This document shows, piece after piece, positions 49,398-61,340 of a stretch of DNA of 64,000 nucleotides. The notes under the pieces are model-generated. The model had not been told where the DNA came from. It worked only from the letters and a program-made list of their open reading frames with translations, and did no database searches. This DNA is from Symsagittifera roscoffensis (taxonomy: Eukaryota > Xenacoelomorpha > Acoela > Convolutidae): the NCBI RefSeq assembly GCF_963678635.1, contig NC_087065.1, positions 24,325,254-24,389,253 of the forward strand, in the 5' to 3' direction. The stretch's first letter is position 1; every line of letters begins with the position of its first letter. Position numbers and translations under genes: made by a program.

Positions 49398-52196
49398 TTT
49401 TTTTTCATTAGCCCACGTTGGTCGGGTTGGGCCCGTCTGTCTCCAGGCTAAGGAACTTCGCAACTTCCACCGGCCTAAGCCACAGGTCTGTGGGAGTGAG
49501 TGGGGAGGGATTCTTGGGGCAGTTAAAAATGTGGCATTTAGTGTGGGGTGCTAGGTGACAGTCCGGGCATAGTGGGGAAACTTTGTTGTCTAGTCGGGAG
49601 AGATATGTGTTTAAAAGTCGACTGGAACCAGACCGGAGTTAGGAGAGTTTGCAGCGGGTAGTTCTGGGGAGAGATTTTTCTGTGGGGTCGACCTTAGGGG
49701 GCGGTATACAAATTACTTTAGAGGGAGGGATTTCTGCGAGGAACTTAGTTACTAGATTTGTGTGGTTGTGTTTTAAAATGGACTTGTGGTGGTGAAAGAT
49801 GGGTTGTTCTGGGTTGTTAAGATTGAGTGAAGGGTTAAGATTGGTTAAAACGGAGTCAATATCTTCTTTATAAGCGCTTAAAATTGATTGTCGAACTCGA
49901 CGTGGAGGTGTGGGGTGTGAGTGGTAGAAATTATTTGGGTGATGGGAGCGGCATGACGAGATAAAAAAATTGAGAGGTTAAAAGAGTGTGATGATTTGGA
50001 ACATTGCCGATCTCGACCACTGTGCAGGTGGGCAGTGGAACCCATGAGCCTTGAGCCGGTAATAACTCTGAGGGCTTGATTTTGGGTAACTTGCAGGTGG
50101 TTAATGGAAGTTTTGCTGGCGGCATGTGACCAGGCAGGGGAGGCATAATCTAAAATGGGGCATTCTAAGGCTTAGTAAGTTAAGGGGAGCATTTTTTTTG
50201 TCTGTCCCCAAGAGGATCCTGCCAACGCTTTCAGGACACCTATCCTGCGGCGGGCCTTGTCGGCGGATCTTTTACAGTGTGCAGCAAAGCATAAGGTTGG
50301 GTCAAAAGTAACCCCTAAAATTTTTGGGTTTTTGTTAAGAGGGAGTGGCTCGTTGTTTAAAAGTACACCGTGTGTTTTGTTAAAATCTTTATTGTATGAA
50401 GAAAAAAAGGGTAACTGATCCTTTGGAGGACGCGAAAAATAACTTCCTGGACGTGAAAAAATTGAAAAGATGATGAAGGTAATCATTCAACGATCGAGAT
50501 GCTGCCTCTACATCAGGGCATTGGGAAAAGGGATGGAAATCGTCGGCGTTAGATGTGAGACGAACATTATAGGGGGGTGTGGGGGCGTCATGGACGTAAA
50601 AAATAAAAAGAGTGGGCGAAAGAACAGAGCCCTGGGCCCTTGTGAGGGGATTCTTGGTTTATAAAAAGTGTGGTGCTTGCTTGTCAGCCGTTCAAGTAGT
50701 TACTCAGCCAACGAACAATACCTCTCGGGGCGGTGTGTCATGAATTAGTTCCACGAGAGTACGATGACACACCATGTCAAAAGCCTTCGAGAGGTCAAGC
50801 GTTGCGAGAACGGTGCGGGAGGGGGGGGGGGGCGATTTTGATTAAAACCGTCTGTGACAAAAAATTCTACTGCGGAAAGCGCAGTAGTGGTAGAGTGGAA
50901 AGGACGAAAACCATGTTGATGTGTGGCGGTAGGGAGATACTTTGTTAAAGAAGGATGAATAAGCCTTTTTAAAACTTTAACAGCGGGGTAGAGTAAAGAG
51001 ATGGGCCTATAAGAAGTGGATCATTTTTGGTTCTTTTCGGGTTTGGGTAGGGGGATTATCTTAAAATTTTTCCACATTTGAGGGATATTATTTTCAGACA
51101 GCGACATTATAAAAAGAAGGGTTAAATATTCAAGAGCTAGGGGTCCCAGGTGTTTTAAGTGGAAGTTGCAAGGGCCATCCTGACCAAGTGCTCGCGAGGG
51201 TTTGCTGTCCGCTATGGCTTGTTTAGTTTGTAGGGGGACGAAAGTGGGGTTATCTAACAAGGTGAGCTTGGCTATTTTGCGCCTGGTTTTCCGGAGTAGC
51301 TTATCTGACCCATGCATCCTGGCATTTGTGAATTGTTTATTAAAAGCCTTAGCTATGTCCGTGTCTGAAGAGATTGTTTTTGATTCAAATTAAATAGGGT
51401 GCATTCCTACCACATGCCTGAATCCGTTTAGGGAGCGTACAACTTTCCAGAACTTTCTCGCGCCATTGCGGTAATCACAGGTCTGGAGGAATTTACGCCA
51501 TTTGTTTCTCTTGTCCTTCGCTGTCTGATTGAGGAGTTGGGAGTTCAATTGGGAAGGAGTGAAACGAGAGTGCTGTGTAGGTTCCATGGGCTGATTGTTG
51601 TGGCGACCGAGATCTCTTTCAGCAGCAAGAAAGGCTGACTCTGGAGAAAGTCGGGGTGTAATGGCAGTGGCGCCCAGCGGGGATGTGGTGGCGTGCTGCC
51701 CTCAGTACCAGATCCCGAAAGAATTTCTCCCCGGCCGTAACTGAAGAAGGAAACCTCGAGGCAAGGCAACCCGACTCAATCTCCTCGGTAGATTGCCGCC
51801 AATCAGCTTTGAGGAAGTTAATGAAAGTCTTTCTCGGAGAAAAGTGTACGATATTTTCTAGAGGTAATTCGATAAGTATGGGGAGGTGGTCGGAGCCTAG
51901 AGATTTAATTGGGGTCCAGGACGAAGAAAGTAAAAGGTTCTGCGATGCTAGGGAGATGTCAGGTGAGGAGAAATATGCATCAGAGGATAAAGAATTAAAA
52001 GTACTCTAGTTTGGTTATCATTCAGGGGGGCGTAAGTGGATAAAGTAATTTCATTGAGAGTAATTGACCACGTTGATCTTCTTCTAAGTTAGAATTCCAG
52101 AGGGAAGAGCGGGCTTTTGCATCCCCAAGTACAAGAGCGTCGCCTGGAACCAGGAGATCAGTAAGGGACGCAGTATAACTGGGGGGACAACTAGAT

Positions 52197-52664
52197 CTAG
52201 GGGGGGATATAAAAATTACTAATACGAAGTTTCGACGTACCGGCTACAACTGATATACACATAGCCTCTTGTGTACCGTCGGTATTTAAACTTACTTCTT
52301 CGTATTGTATGGATTCATGTATTGCAATGAGGAGGCCTCCACCCTCTTTGGGCCTGTCTTTTCGAATAATTGCGAATAAGGGACCTAGTGAGGGGTTACG
52401 GCTTTGTTTCTTGAGCTTGGTTTCTTGGAATAGGGCTAGGTGTATTTCATTCTGGGCTAGGAATGCTGCAATTTCAGGAGCTTTTCCAGATATTCCATTA
52501 CTATTAAACTGGAGGATTATAAGGATGCCGTTTGATTGTTTGGTTTGGGAATTGGTTGAGAAGGGGCTGTGGGCAAGGATTGGTTTGTGGGAATTGTTAC
52601 TTGGTAAGAGGGTGTGGATGTGGCTTCGGTTCCGGGGGGAGGTAAAATGAAAGTAGAAGTGCAA
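52197..52664 (-). pseudogene. LINE-D endonuclease segment
   Basis: An open segment with NSNGISGKAPEIAAFL, LALFQETKLKK, IRKDRPKEGGGLLIAIHES and ISNFYIPP, the successive blocks of EEP-type LINE endonucleases. The frame is also open upstream without a stop through the zinc finger and the NPGP motif to about 52930, but no ATG is found there. Confidence 0.75.
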
Positions 52665-52769
52665 AGAGGGCAGTAAAAATCTGTTATGTTCTTTTAAAAA
52701 TTTGAGGCGACTGCATTTGAAATGTATCCAGCCACATATGTGGCACCAGACACTGGCTTGGTTTCTACT

Positions 52770-52850
52770 AATGTTTAGGTTACAGGGTGAACATTTGTAG
52801 GGACCGGGGTTAGGGTTAATGCCGGATCTTAGGAGTAGGGTGAGTTTGAG
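52770..52850 (-). other. 2A-like NPGP motif before a zinc finger
   Basis: RLLRLLKLTLLLRSGINPNPGP precedes YKCSPC. 2A peptides (D-V/I-E-x-N-P-G-P, hydrophobic upstream) cause ribosome skipping between G and the last P, and they occur at the N-terminus of several animal LINEs just before such fingers. Here the upstream half is degenerate (GINP in place of DxEx), so activity is doubtful. Confidence 0.5.
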
Positions 52851-53008
52851 CAGACGGAGCAGCCTGGCCGGCTTCAGACGCTCCGTAACCGAAAACGCGG
52901 AGACTTCTGAGTTTTCCCCGACCCATGGGATGGGGAGCTTGACGCTATTTTCAACCTGGCAATCCAGGATGTCGGGTCCACCACTTGAAGGCGGCGTCGT
53001 CTGGACCC

Positions 53009-53340
53009 TGAGAAGACAGATCGAAAGTAGTTATTGAATAGCTCAGCTTTATCTAGATCGGGTTTTGAAACCTCTTGCTCAAGGCAGAGTTCCGAAGGGA
53101 CGCCGTTTGCCTTTGATATAGATTTAAGGTACCTCTGTGTTTTCGACAATCTGCCTACCTTGAACGGTTTTGTTTCGTGGATTTTCTGATCATTTTGAAG
53201 AGATAATATTAGGTTTGTTTGTGCTTTTTCTCTTTATTTTTCGAGCCTGGATTAGTTTTGGATCTATTTTATTTCTGCAGGGTGTTGATTTTCTGAACGG
53301 AGTTGAGGATTCGCTCCCTTGAGCTCTGCGAATTTTTCAG
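53009..53340 (-). mobile_element. LINE-C relic, part upstream of RT
   Basis: The minus strand reads NLILSLQNDQKIHETKPF (about 53190), SKTQRYLKSISKANGVPSE (about 53145) and DLDKAELFNNYFRSVFS (about 53050). These match LINE-A (QRYLKSLTKSNTIPSE, EKVILFNEYFQSVF). The left edge is the 14-bp duplication; homology fades rightward near 53340. Confidence 0.8.
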
Positions 53341-55701
53341 TATCGTGAGTTGCGCCTGCAGAGTTCATTTTTAAAATTTCGTGCTTGGTTTTTCTTGTTC
53401 TTTATTTCCTAATTTGGAGACTTAAAAAACACCGCATGAGTCATGGTCAGAACAACGATATGCAGGAAATAAGAACTTAAGTCTCCCAAATTGAGCAGAA
53501 AGTTTTACCATTATAATTTTTAGGATTGTACCATGAATGCAATCAAAGGTAGTCTGGTATAGAGTTAATGCCAATGTTCAAGTGAGAGCTCATCTTTAGA
53601 CTCTGCAATCTATTATAGAATTAAATGCGGGATTAACTATCTCGCCATGTTTAGGCTTTTTCAACGTATTTTTTTCGCATGTTTAACAAAAGACGTCTAG
53701 CGCGTTTAAGCTATATCGTATATTGCAATGGTTAAGATTTCTTGTTCGTTTTTCCAGTTTAATTTCAGTGTTTATTTCACCAAGTTTCAAATTAGCAACC
53801 GAATAGTGGGATGCTATCAGCGTTATCCCAGGTATTGCGATTCTGACCTCCATATATGAGTAATCAAATCCTTTTAGTTTACGAGACATAGCAATTTTCG
53901 AGATTTTTCAAATTTCTAGAAAACTTAATTTTAAAACATGAAATTTTCAACCCTGTACTTGGGTAGTGTCAGGGGTTGCGAATCTTGCCTCCAATTCTCG
54001 CTCCTCAAGTCCTTGTACTTTTCGAGATCTGACGTTTCTTAAGATTTTTTCAAAAATTTTAAAAGATTTTAGATGAAAAAAAAGTTCACAAAATTTGAAG
54101 TTTCCATCTCTTAAGTGAGGCATTGTCAGGGTTCTCTCAGGAGTTGCAATCTTGGCCTCCAAATATGAGGGCTCAAAAACTTTTAGTTTTTCAGATAAGA
54201 TTTTTAAATGATTTTTTCAAAAATTTCTAGAAAACTAATTTTTTTTTCTTAAAAGCCAGTGTTCTCAGGTTCTTAGGGGTTGCGGATCTTGCCTACAAAT
54301 ATGAGTGCTCAAATCTTGTTAGCTATCCAGATATGGCGTTTTTGTGATTTTTTTCAAAAATTAATTCCGAAAACTTAAATTAGAACTCTTTATTCACAAT
54401 TCGAACTCTTTATTCACAATTCGAAATTCTTAACCCTATAGTTGGGGGCTGTCAGAGTAACTTCATAGGTTTCGGATCTTGCCTTCAAATATGACTGCTC
54501 AAATTTTGGTAATTTTCGAGATGTGAACTTTTTTCTGGTTTTCAAAAAATATATCTTGTTTTAGAAAGCTCAGTTTGAAGTTTCTCAAAATTTGAATTTC
54601 CCAACGCTGTAGTTGGGTATTGTAAGAGTACTCTCAGGAGTTGCAAGTCTTGCGTCCAAATGTGACTGCTCAGTTGCTTTCAGTTTTCGAGTTTTGACGT
54701 TTCCTAGTTCATTTTAACTTTTTTCAAAGGAATTAAGTATTCTTTCACAAAACTTCATGGCTTTTCAAGCATAACTCCACAAAACTTCTTGGTTTCTCAA
54801 AATTTTATTTAAAAAACTTGCATAAAAAATTTTGCAAATTTTGTAATTACGAACATTTTAATTGGGTGCTGTCAGGGAACACTAAAAGAATTCAGATCTT
54901 ATTTCGACTATATGCAGTTTTGATGAGTTGTTAAAAATTCGAAGCACTGGAGGTGCGTTACACGCTAGTTTTCATTAAAGAGGCTTAGAAACTCATTTGA
55001 ACCACCTGTTTACTGACTATGACTGGCCCGTTAAACTTGTGGTGTTATTGCTCTGTCCACTCTCGAAGAGTGGATAGGAGCCATGGATTAACGCGGTTTG
55101 TTTTGAACCGTTTTCCCAGCCAAATTTTCACTAGCTCTAGGAAAGCTCGTTGGGGGTCAAGTGTGGTATCCTGCTAAAATCCTGTTGGTCGTGATTTAGA
55201 TTCTAAAAAATTTTCAAAAATCGTCGGTGTTGAGAAAAACTGGTATTAATATTTTTGATTGTCAGACTAAATTAGACGAAATTAACTGAAGCTGGCCGCA
55301 TCTAGTTAATTCTACAAGTTGATAATTATTTTAGCGATCATTATTTTTCATTATTGCAGTTTTCCAGTTAATTTAGTCACTCTTCTCTAAAAATGACAGG
55401 AAGAAAACTGAAAATATGTCTTTGCTTTTGATTTTATTTCAAAATTCACTGTGGTCGGAACATTCAGTGCTATTTGCAACCGTCCATCCGTGTTTCTTAA
55501 GTATTACCATGACTCTGCGAGCACTGTAATAATAACTCAATCAGAGATATTTTTCAAACTTTCAGATGACCTTGTGGCAGGTCTCCGATTTTCTTGACAG
55601 AAACCAGAAGTAGAATTTAAAGAGCCCTAATCTTGAGTTTCACAAAGTAAGAATTATATATATTTTTGCGTGGGAAGGAGATTTGAGGAAGGTAGCGTTT
55701 C
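53341..55701. other. Non-coding region upstream of EIF3J with satellite-like repeats
   Basis: No gene. The central part (about 53790-54910) consists of degenerate repeats described separately. The last few hundred bases should contain the EIF3J promoter; no TATA box stands out. Confidence 0.55.
53790..54910 (+). repeat. Degenerate satellite-like tandem repeat
   Basis: Six to seven diverged units share ttgggtrntgtcagggttct, then aggrgttgcgratcttgcct, ccaaatatgagtgctcaaat, tttagttttcgagatntgac, and tttttcaaaaatttctagaa. The conserved cttgcctcc core falls near 53983, 54152, 54287, 54478 and 54647, so periods vary between about 135 and 190 bp. A similar lone unit may occur at about 62370-62480. 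Confidence 0.7.
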
Positions 55702-58700
55702 ATGTCAAATTGGGACGACGAAGACTATGAACCCCCTGTGGTAGGGGCGGCGGGTGCGAAAGACGCGTGGGACGGAGAGGATGAAGATGTGAAGGATGCG
55801 TGGGATGCCGACTCCAGTGACGAGAAGGACTCGGCTGGACAGCCCGGAGGAGATGACGCCTCAAAACCTGTAAGGAATGAGGAGTAACAGTAAATTATTC
55901 TAAATAGATAAGTTAATCTGCTTAAGTGTCAAGGTTACGTAGACTCGAAAAACCTTAAATTTAATTAGATTTGAGTTCAAAAACAGCACCGACGTGTTGG
56001 AAAATTGTAACGCATAATTAGTTTTCCTTAAAGGTGAAGAAGAAGAAAACATTACAAGACAAAATCCGAGAGCGGGAGGAGAGGCAGCGTGAACTAATGC
56101 AGAAAAAAGCGGAAGCCGAGCGTATTTACACAGAAGCGGAGAAGCGACAAATGCAGGAAGAAAGTGATCTGCTAATTGCACAGGATGCGCTAGGGGTAGA
56201 GAATTTATCACTTGCACCGAATCAGGGCCTTTTGGAGAAATTCAACCCCCAAGGGTTAGAAGATTTTGTGGAATTCCGCTTCCAGTTGACCAATAAGCTG
56301 TTAAATTTTAAAGACTCCCCACACTTCTACCTGTTTGCAGAAGATCTTTTCCGAGAATTGGCTAGTGGTTTGAACTCAGAAGATACGAGAAAATTGAGCA
56401 CTATGCTATTGGCAATGTCCAATGAGAAGGTAATTTGTAGACTTGTTACTGGTGGGGCGCAGCGTTACACTAAAAATCATTCGATTAATTTTTCCCATTG
56501 CCTGTTATGCTTTTGAAGCCAATTATTCACTAATCAGCTTTTTGGGGGCAAACGAAAAAAAAGCAAATATCCGAAAGCCATTTTTATTCTGCCAAAGATC
56601 CTCAATTTTTTGCTCTTGAATTTTACAGACATTTTATTATCTTCTTTTTGTCATATCGAATATTCGTGTTGCGGATGTTTGCAGTATCGGATTATTGTAG
56701 CAGCTTTTAAATGATGATGTTTGAATCGAATTTGAGCGTGCTTTGCGCATTGTTTACTAACAGATATTAATGGTGTTAAACACCATTTCACTGTATCTAA
56801 AAAGTTACCCAAGTGTTATCGGAATGCAAATCTTGAGAGATATATTGCAGGAAATCACATTATTCTTACTTTTTCTTGCAAGATTTGCATTCATTTTGTA
56901 AGATTTGCACCCATTTGCCAGAAATAAGCATAAGCAAGTTCTTCATTGTAATACAAAATTATTATTTTTTCTTTTTCTCCTCCTGCGAGATCTTACAAGT
57001 AATTTTTTGTTCGCCCAATTGCTATAGAAACGAGCCCAAGTGTCTTGCAAGATTTGCATTTGCCGAATTGATAAAGCAACTCTTGCGAGATTTTTACAAA
57101 ATTTGCATTCGTTTGCAACAATCTTGCAGGATCTGCATTCCAAGTTCAGTGGGTAGTACGTCGGTTAGATTTTTTTGATGGGAAGTCAGCCGCTCGTGTC
57201 TTGTATTCGTTTTCCGAGCGGATCACAACTTTAGCTCACAATAACAAAAAAAAAGAAAAAAAGAGCGACATCTTAAAGACTAACATGTTTATAAAATATG
57301 TTGTTCAAATGAGAATGTTTTTTTTTTATTTATTCAAAACATAACATCCGAATCGTTTCAGTTAGTTTTCTGAGCTTAACTATAGCATATTTTCATCTGA
57401 TAAATACCAAAATTGTGATTTGTGAATTTTCTGCCGGACGCGTTTTCATTATATTTTTTTTTAATTTTCGATATTTTTCGAGTAGAATGGTTACTTACTA
57501 AAAGTCATCAGGGAATTTTAACATTTGTTTCTATTTTTTTCCTGACACATGTTAAATAACTAATATGTTGTGTTTAAGGGTCCATCGAGCGCAATGGCTT
57601 AGGTGTTTTTTTCTTATTGTAATAATTGCTCTTAACTTAATTGATGTCCTTTCTCTAACATTCATAAGCCTTTGTTTCGATTTTTTTCTAGTTTACTCAA
57701 TCTAAGCAACTAAAGGAAAAAGAATTGACGAAACTGATACATCAATTTCGTGATTTGCCTATGCTAAACAACAAGATCTTATTTTACTTATTCTGGTGAA
57801 ATTTGAAAACAAGTGGATTCTAAATATATTGCACCTAAAAAGATTTGTTTTAGAGCGTTTTTTTCTGGTCTTTTCTGAGTTACACAGAATAAATGCTGAT
57901 TTTAATCTTGAGGCGTCCTTGACAGGCTCACTGCCTTTCGATAATTGTTTAATATTTTGAAACGAATTAATGATTATTATTTATTATCTTACCTTGTTTT
58001 ATCTTTAAATAGTTAATTGAAAGCGCTTTTTATGCCAACCATCTATTGATAGCATATCGATTCTTTCTGATTAACTTGAAAACTTGAAAATCAAGTTAAA
58101 TAGTTTGTTGCTTTTCATCTCTTTACACTTGCGATAATTCATGACTTGCGGCAATCTGAGCAGAGAAAATAAATTTTTGCCGGTGGATTCAAATCATCAA
58201 AGAAAAAAATTCTTGCTCAGATGCAAGACTTAGGCCAACCGATATAAGAAGAAAATTTCTATTAAAAAAATGTGTGTCGCTGTAGCAAATAATAAGTAGT
58301 TTTTTAATCATATGCAAAAACTAAGGTTTGAATTTTTTCTCATGAGCTGCATTTTTTTTCTGCAGATTTGTTCCACTGTTAGATATGCACTTAAACAGGC
58401 GCACTAAAATGTAAAATCACGGCGATAAATAACAGATTACGAATGATATTTTGAGGTGAAAATTCGTGACAGTAGAATAAGTTGCAAGTAATGTTTCATG
58501 TGTGCTATACCACCCGTTCCTATTGTAATCGCAGAGGGGCAAGCGGGAGCTACTTACCAATGCCTTGTTTCACATTATCTGTTTACACTAGCGATCAGCA
58601 AGTGTTCATTGAAAGTGTTCACTTATTGGATGGCACTTTTGCTAAAATCACGTCTGTTCTCTGCTTTATTTTTTGCTAATGTTTGTGATGTATTAAGCGT

Positions 58701-59095
58701 GCTTAGCTGATTGGATAATGCATGAGACTCATAATCTTTAGGCTGCAAGATCGATTCCGAGACCTACCCGAGTTTTTACTAATTCGAGGTTTTTTCTATC
58801 TTTTTTATTGCATTTTAAAGAGCTGCTTTTTGTCGTGTTCTCGCTAGTTAACGAAGTGTCGACCAATCGTTATTATTAGATTTATACAAACAACAATACC
58901 ATTAAGCTAGAAAAAAGCGATCTAGGCTAGCTATTTATGTTACAGGTGAAACGGGAAAAAGAGGGTAAGAAGGGGAAAAACAAGAGCAAAAAGCAGCTGA
59001 AACAGGTGGGAAATGCTATTAGTGAGTACAATGGATATGGCGATGATGAGCCTTTTGACGATCCTGTTGGCGATGAATTTGACGACTTCATTTAA
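55702..59095 (+). CDS. EIF3J: Eukaryotic translation initiation factor 3 subunit J
   Basis: Exons 55702-55869, 56034-56429 and 58946-59095, all phase 0 with GTAAGG and GTAATT donors and aaag/acag acceptors, give 237 residues (human eIF3j has 258). The start MSNWDDEDYEPP and acidic N-terminus, the basic helix KKKKTLQDKIREREERQREL, the region GVENLSLAPNQGLLEKFNPQ, the FVEFRFQLTNKLLNF...YLFAEDLFRELASGL core, a Lys-rich stretch and the C-terminal YGYGDDEPFDD..EFDDFI are characteristic. The protein binds the 40S decoding centre and assists eIF3 and mRNA recruitment in the cytoplasm. Intron 2 is 2.5 kb and contains a MITE-like repeat and a SINE. Poly(A) signals lie at 59186 and 59374. Confidence 0.93.
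56821..57141. mobile_element. MITE-like inverted-repeat element in EIF3J intron 2
   Basis: The left end GGAATGCAAATCTTG (56821-56835) is matched in inverse orientation at the right end (…caggatctgcattcc, ending 57141) with two mismatches. Inside are about five copies of cttgcaagatttgcatt (from 56875, 57044 and others), the first of which also pairs perfectly with the left end. No clear target duplication. It may be a small DNA-transposon derivative or a fold-back repeat. Confidence 0.45.
58697..58860 (+). mobile_element. tRNA-derived SINE, copy 2 (in EIF3J intron)
   Basis: A box TAGCTGATTGG (58704-58714) and B box AGATCGATTCC (58748-58758) flank a gactcataatc anticodon-like loop. The tail gtttttactaattcgagg (58772-58789), a T-rich stretch and tcgtgttctcgctag follow. 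The tail matches copy 1 (40936 onward), while the tRNA-like head is different. Confidence 0.65.
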
Positions 59096-59185
59096 CTCAT
59101 TTCACTTTTGCGGCGACCCTAGTAAATTACCGATATGCTCCATAGGGTCAAAGTTGAAAGCTATTTAAGTCTTGAGTCAGCGCGT

Positions 59186-59191
59186 AATAAA
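59186..59191 (+). terminator. AATAAA polyadenylation signal of EIF3J
   Basis: AATAAA 91 bases after the EIF3J stop; a second lies at 59374-59379. Either could set the mRNA 3' end. Confidence 0.55.
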
Positions 59192-59379
59192 ATTTATGTA
59201 TTCATGCGTTGTTGCCGAGGCTTGAATAGGCAATAATCCTGAGTTATGTTTTACAGAAGAGCAAAAAATTGTCATCTAAGACGAGGTTTATGATTGAAGG
59301 CGCTACGATTATTAGGGTTTGGGATAATTTATGTCATATTACGTAATCAGTAAAATGTCAATTACAATTTTTTAATAAA

Positions 59380-61340
59380 TGCTACACTGCTGTGCTGTTT
59401 GTTATGTTCGCTTTTCTAATGATGTACTTTTTTCAGAAATTTATTTGTGCCTAAATGAGGAAATATATTTTGGAGAATTAATTTTCTTTACCACTACACC
59501 TTGTTATTGAATTGTTTGCTTTACTGGTCGTCTGATCATAAAAAGTGCATATGCATGAAAAAGTTAAGATGCTCTTTGCGAAGCTAGTCGGTTGTTTTAT
59601 GGGTGGTTAGAGAATTTTATGGGTGGTTAGGGAAGCATGACCTTGTATTTGCCAGTCGTTGAGCTTTGTCGCAAATCCAGATATGGCAGGTAGATGTGAC
59701 AGATCCAGATATCAGTAAGTCAAGAGTATGCGTGGACTATAAAGTTTAGTGATCCAAAAGTTCGCCAATAGTGTAAGTTGGATTACTTCGCAAAATTGAG
59801 GGAAGGATCAAAAACACACTAACTATTTACGTTTGTTTCGACCCTTTATTTGATTTGAACACTAAGTGATTTAAACACAAAGAGTCTATTTGTAACCAAA
59901 AACCTGTGCAGCTTGTTGAGATATTTGCTTAAACATATTAATATGGCTGGTTTTTCATTCAGAATTTATTGATTTAATTTCTTTTATTTACTCCTCTTAT
60001 TTCTGCCTTTTTTCCTGGTATTAGTGGCCTTGTGGCGCTCCGGTACTGACGCTGCCCAGCAATCATATGATTGCTGGATCAAAACGCACGTGCGCGGCAA
60101 TTTGCGAGGTGATCCATTGCAAGAAAGTCATAGCTTATTGGGTGCTGGTTATATGCGCTCTTTTCAATTTAAATAATTAACCTTCGGGTTAGGCCTCCGG
60201 GTTGGTTGACTAAAAAATTAATATGTCTTGCGTCAAAGGTTTGCTTCAATTAGGCTACAATTTTTGGTCCAAGTTGGGATGCTAATCCCTATCACTGTTT
60301 AGGTGGCCCAAGGACAATGTTTTTTGACAATTAATGTTTTGGATTTTTTGAGTATAATTTTTTTGACGAAGTACGATGTTTTGACCTATAAATATAGCGT
60401 CTTTTTCACAATATGAAGTAAATTTTGAAACAGTTGGTTATTTTGTAGGCTTATTGTCGATGTTTTACTGGCTGAATCTCAGATCCTGGCGTTGAGAAAG
60501 TGGGAAAAGTGGTCTTTTTTCATTTCTTTTTTATTCCGTATTGATATCAGCGACTCAAAGTTTGCAAAGATCGACAGAAATGTGCAATTAATTCACACCC
60601 CACTTATTTCGGGGGTTTGTGGGTGCAATATTGCGAGAAATTGGCCACCCTCTCTCTAAAAATTTATAATTTTGGTACCGATTTAGGTCTCATTTTTTGC
60701 GCTCTGCCTATTTTTGAAAAAGCTGTACAGGTGAAACTTAGTATTTTTGGTTTTATTTTTGGATAAATTCAAAATCTCGAATGGAGAAGATATAATCAAT
60801 TGATGATTTTCTTTCTGGTTGTCATAAAATAATATAAGAAGAACTCTGAATTGACGCCTTGCCTCTTGGTCTTTTTAAGCCACCATATGTTTCTTTCTAG
60901 CTTGGCTCTACTGTAGATCTAAGTTGGTCTTATACGCAATCGAAGTAGAGTTGAACGCACGTACACAAATTCAAATACCATTTGATTTGCTCTATTGTGT
61001 AGTTTACTTGCTTTAAAAGGTGATTCAGCTATATTTAAAACTTTTAAAAATGCTGTTAAACGCACGTCTTGTGAGGAAATTAGAGTCGCATTCCCGTAAC
61101 GTTTCTGGAAACTTATGTAATATATATTTAATTCAGTAAACTACTAGCAAAGGTATTGCTTAAAACGTTTTCTATTAAAGACCATTGTATTTCCTGGGAA
61201 ACATCTGCCACGTATCTAACACTGTTGAAAAAGCACGTTATTGTAAGATTTATTTCAAGCCATACATAAGAAACGGCTACAAAAATCGTGTATTTGAATA
61301 TTTAAAACTATCAGTTGATTGAGCCATTAGTTTTGTTGAA
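59380..61340. other. Intergenic region EIF3J to patatin-like gene
   Basis: No gene found. It contains a doubled ttttatgggtggttag word (about 59600-59630), a 22-bp perfect palindrome (60056-60077), a CGCACGTGCG palindrome (60085-60094) and a small TAACC-ttcg-GGTTA hairpin (about 60180). AT-rich elsewhere. Confidence 0.5.
60056..60077. repeat. Perfect 22-bp palindrome
   Basis: The half-site CCAGCAATCAT is followed directly by its exact reverse complement ATGATTGCTGG. It sits in a local GC-richer patch together with CGCACGTGCG seven bases downstream. Confidence 0.85.

Larger units (their letters stand above)
49398..53008 (-). mobile_element. LINE-D, Jockey-like element with 2A-like peptide
   Basis: A 3.6 kb minus-strand element flanked by a perfect 14-bp duplication and ending in eight A (T run 49398-49405 on plus), so it appears full length. 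Its 5' frame reads LLRSGINPNPGP (NPGP at 52811-52800) directly followed by a zinc finger, YKCSPCNLNIS...VWCHICGWIHFKCSRL. The endonuclease starts LQFNSNGISGKAPEIAAFL and LFQETKLKKQ (52560-52420). RT fragments follow (PSRALGQDGPCNFHLKHLGPLALEYLTLLF near 51200, and ILGVTFDPTLCFAAHCK near 50300). Frameshifts have killed it. Clade judged Jockey-like from the endonuclease start and poly(A) tail. Confidence 0.85.

Noticed and set aside
57690-57800. Possible extra EIF3J exon after tttttttctag
   Set aside because: The reading (TQSKQLKEKELTKLIHQFRD) does not match any eIF3j segment, and splicing 56429 to 58946 already gives a complete protein.
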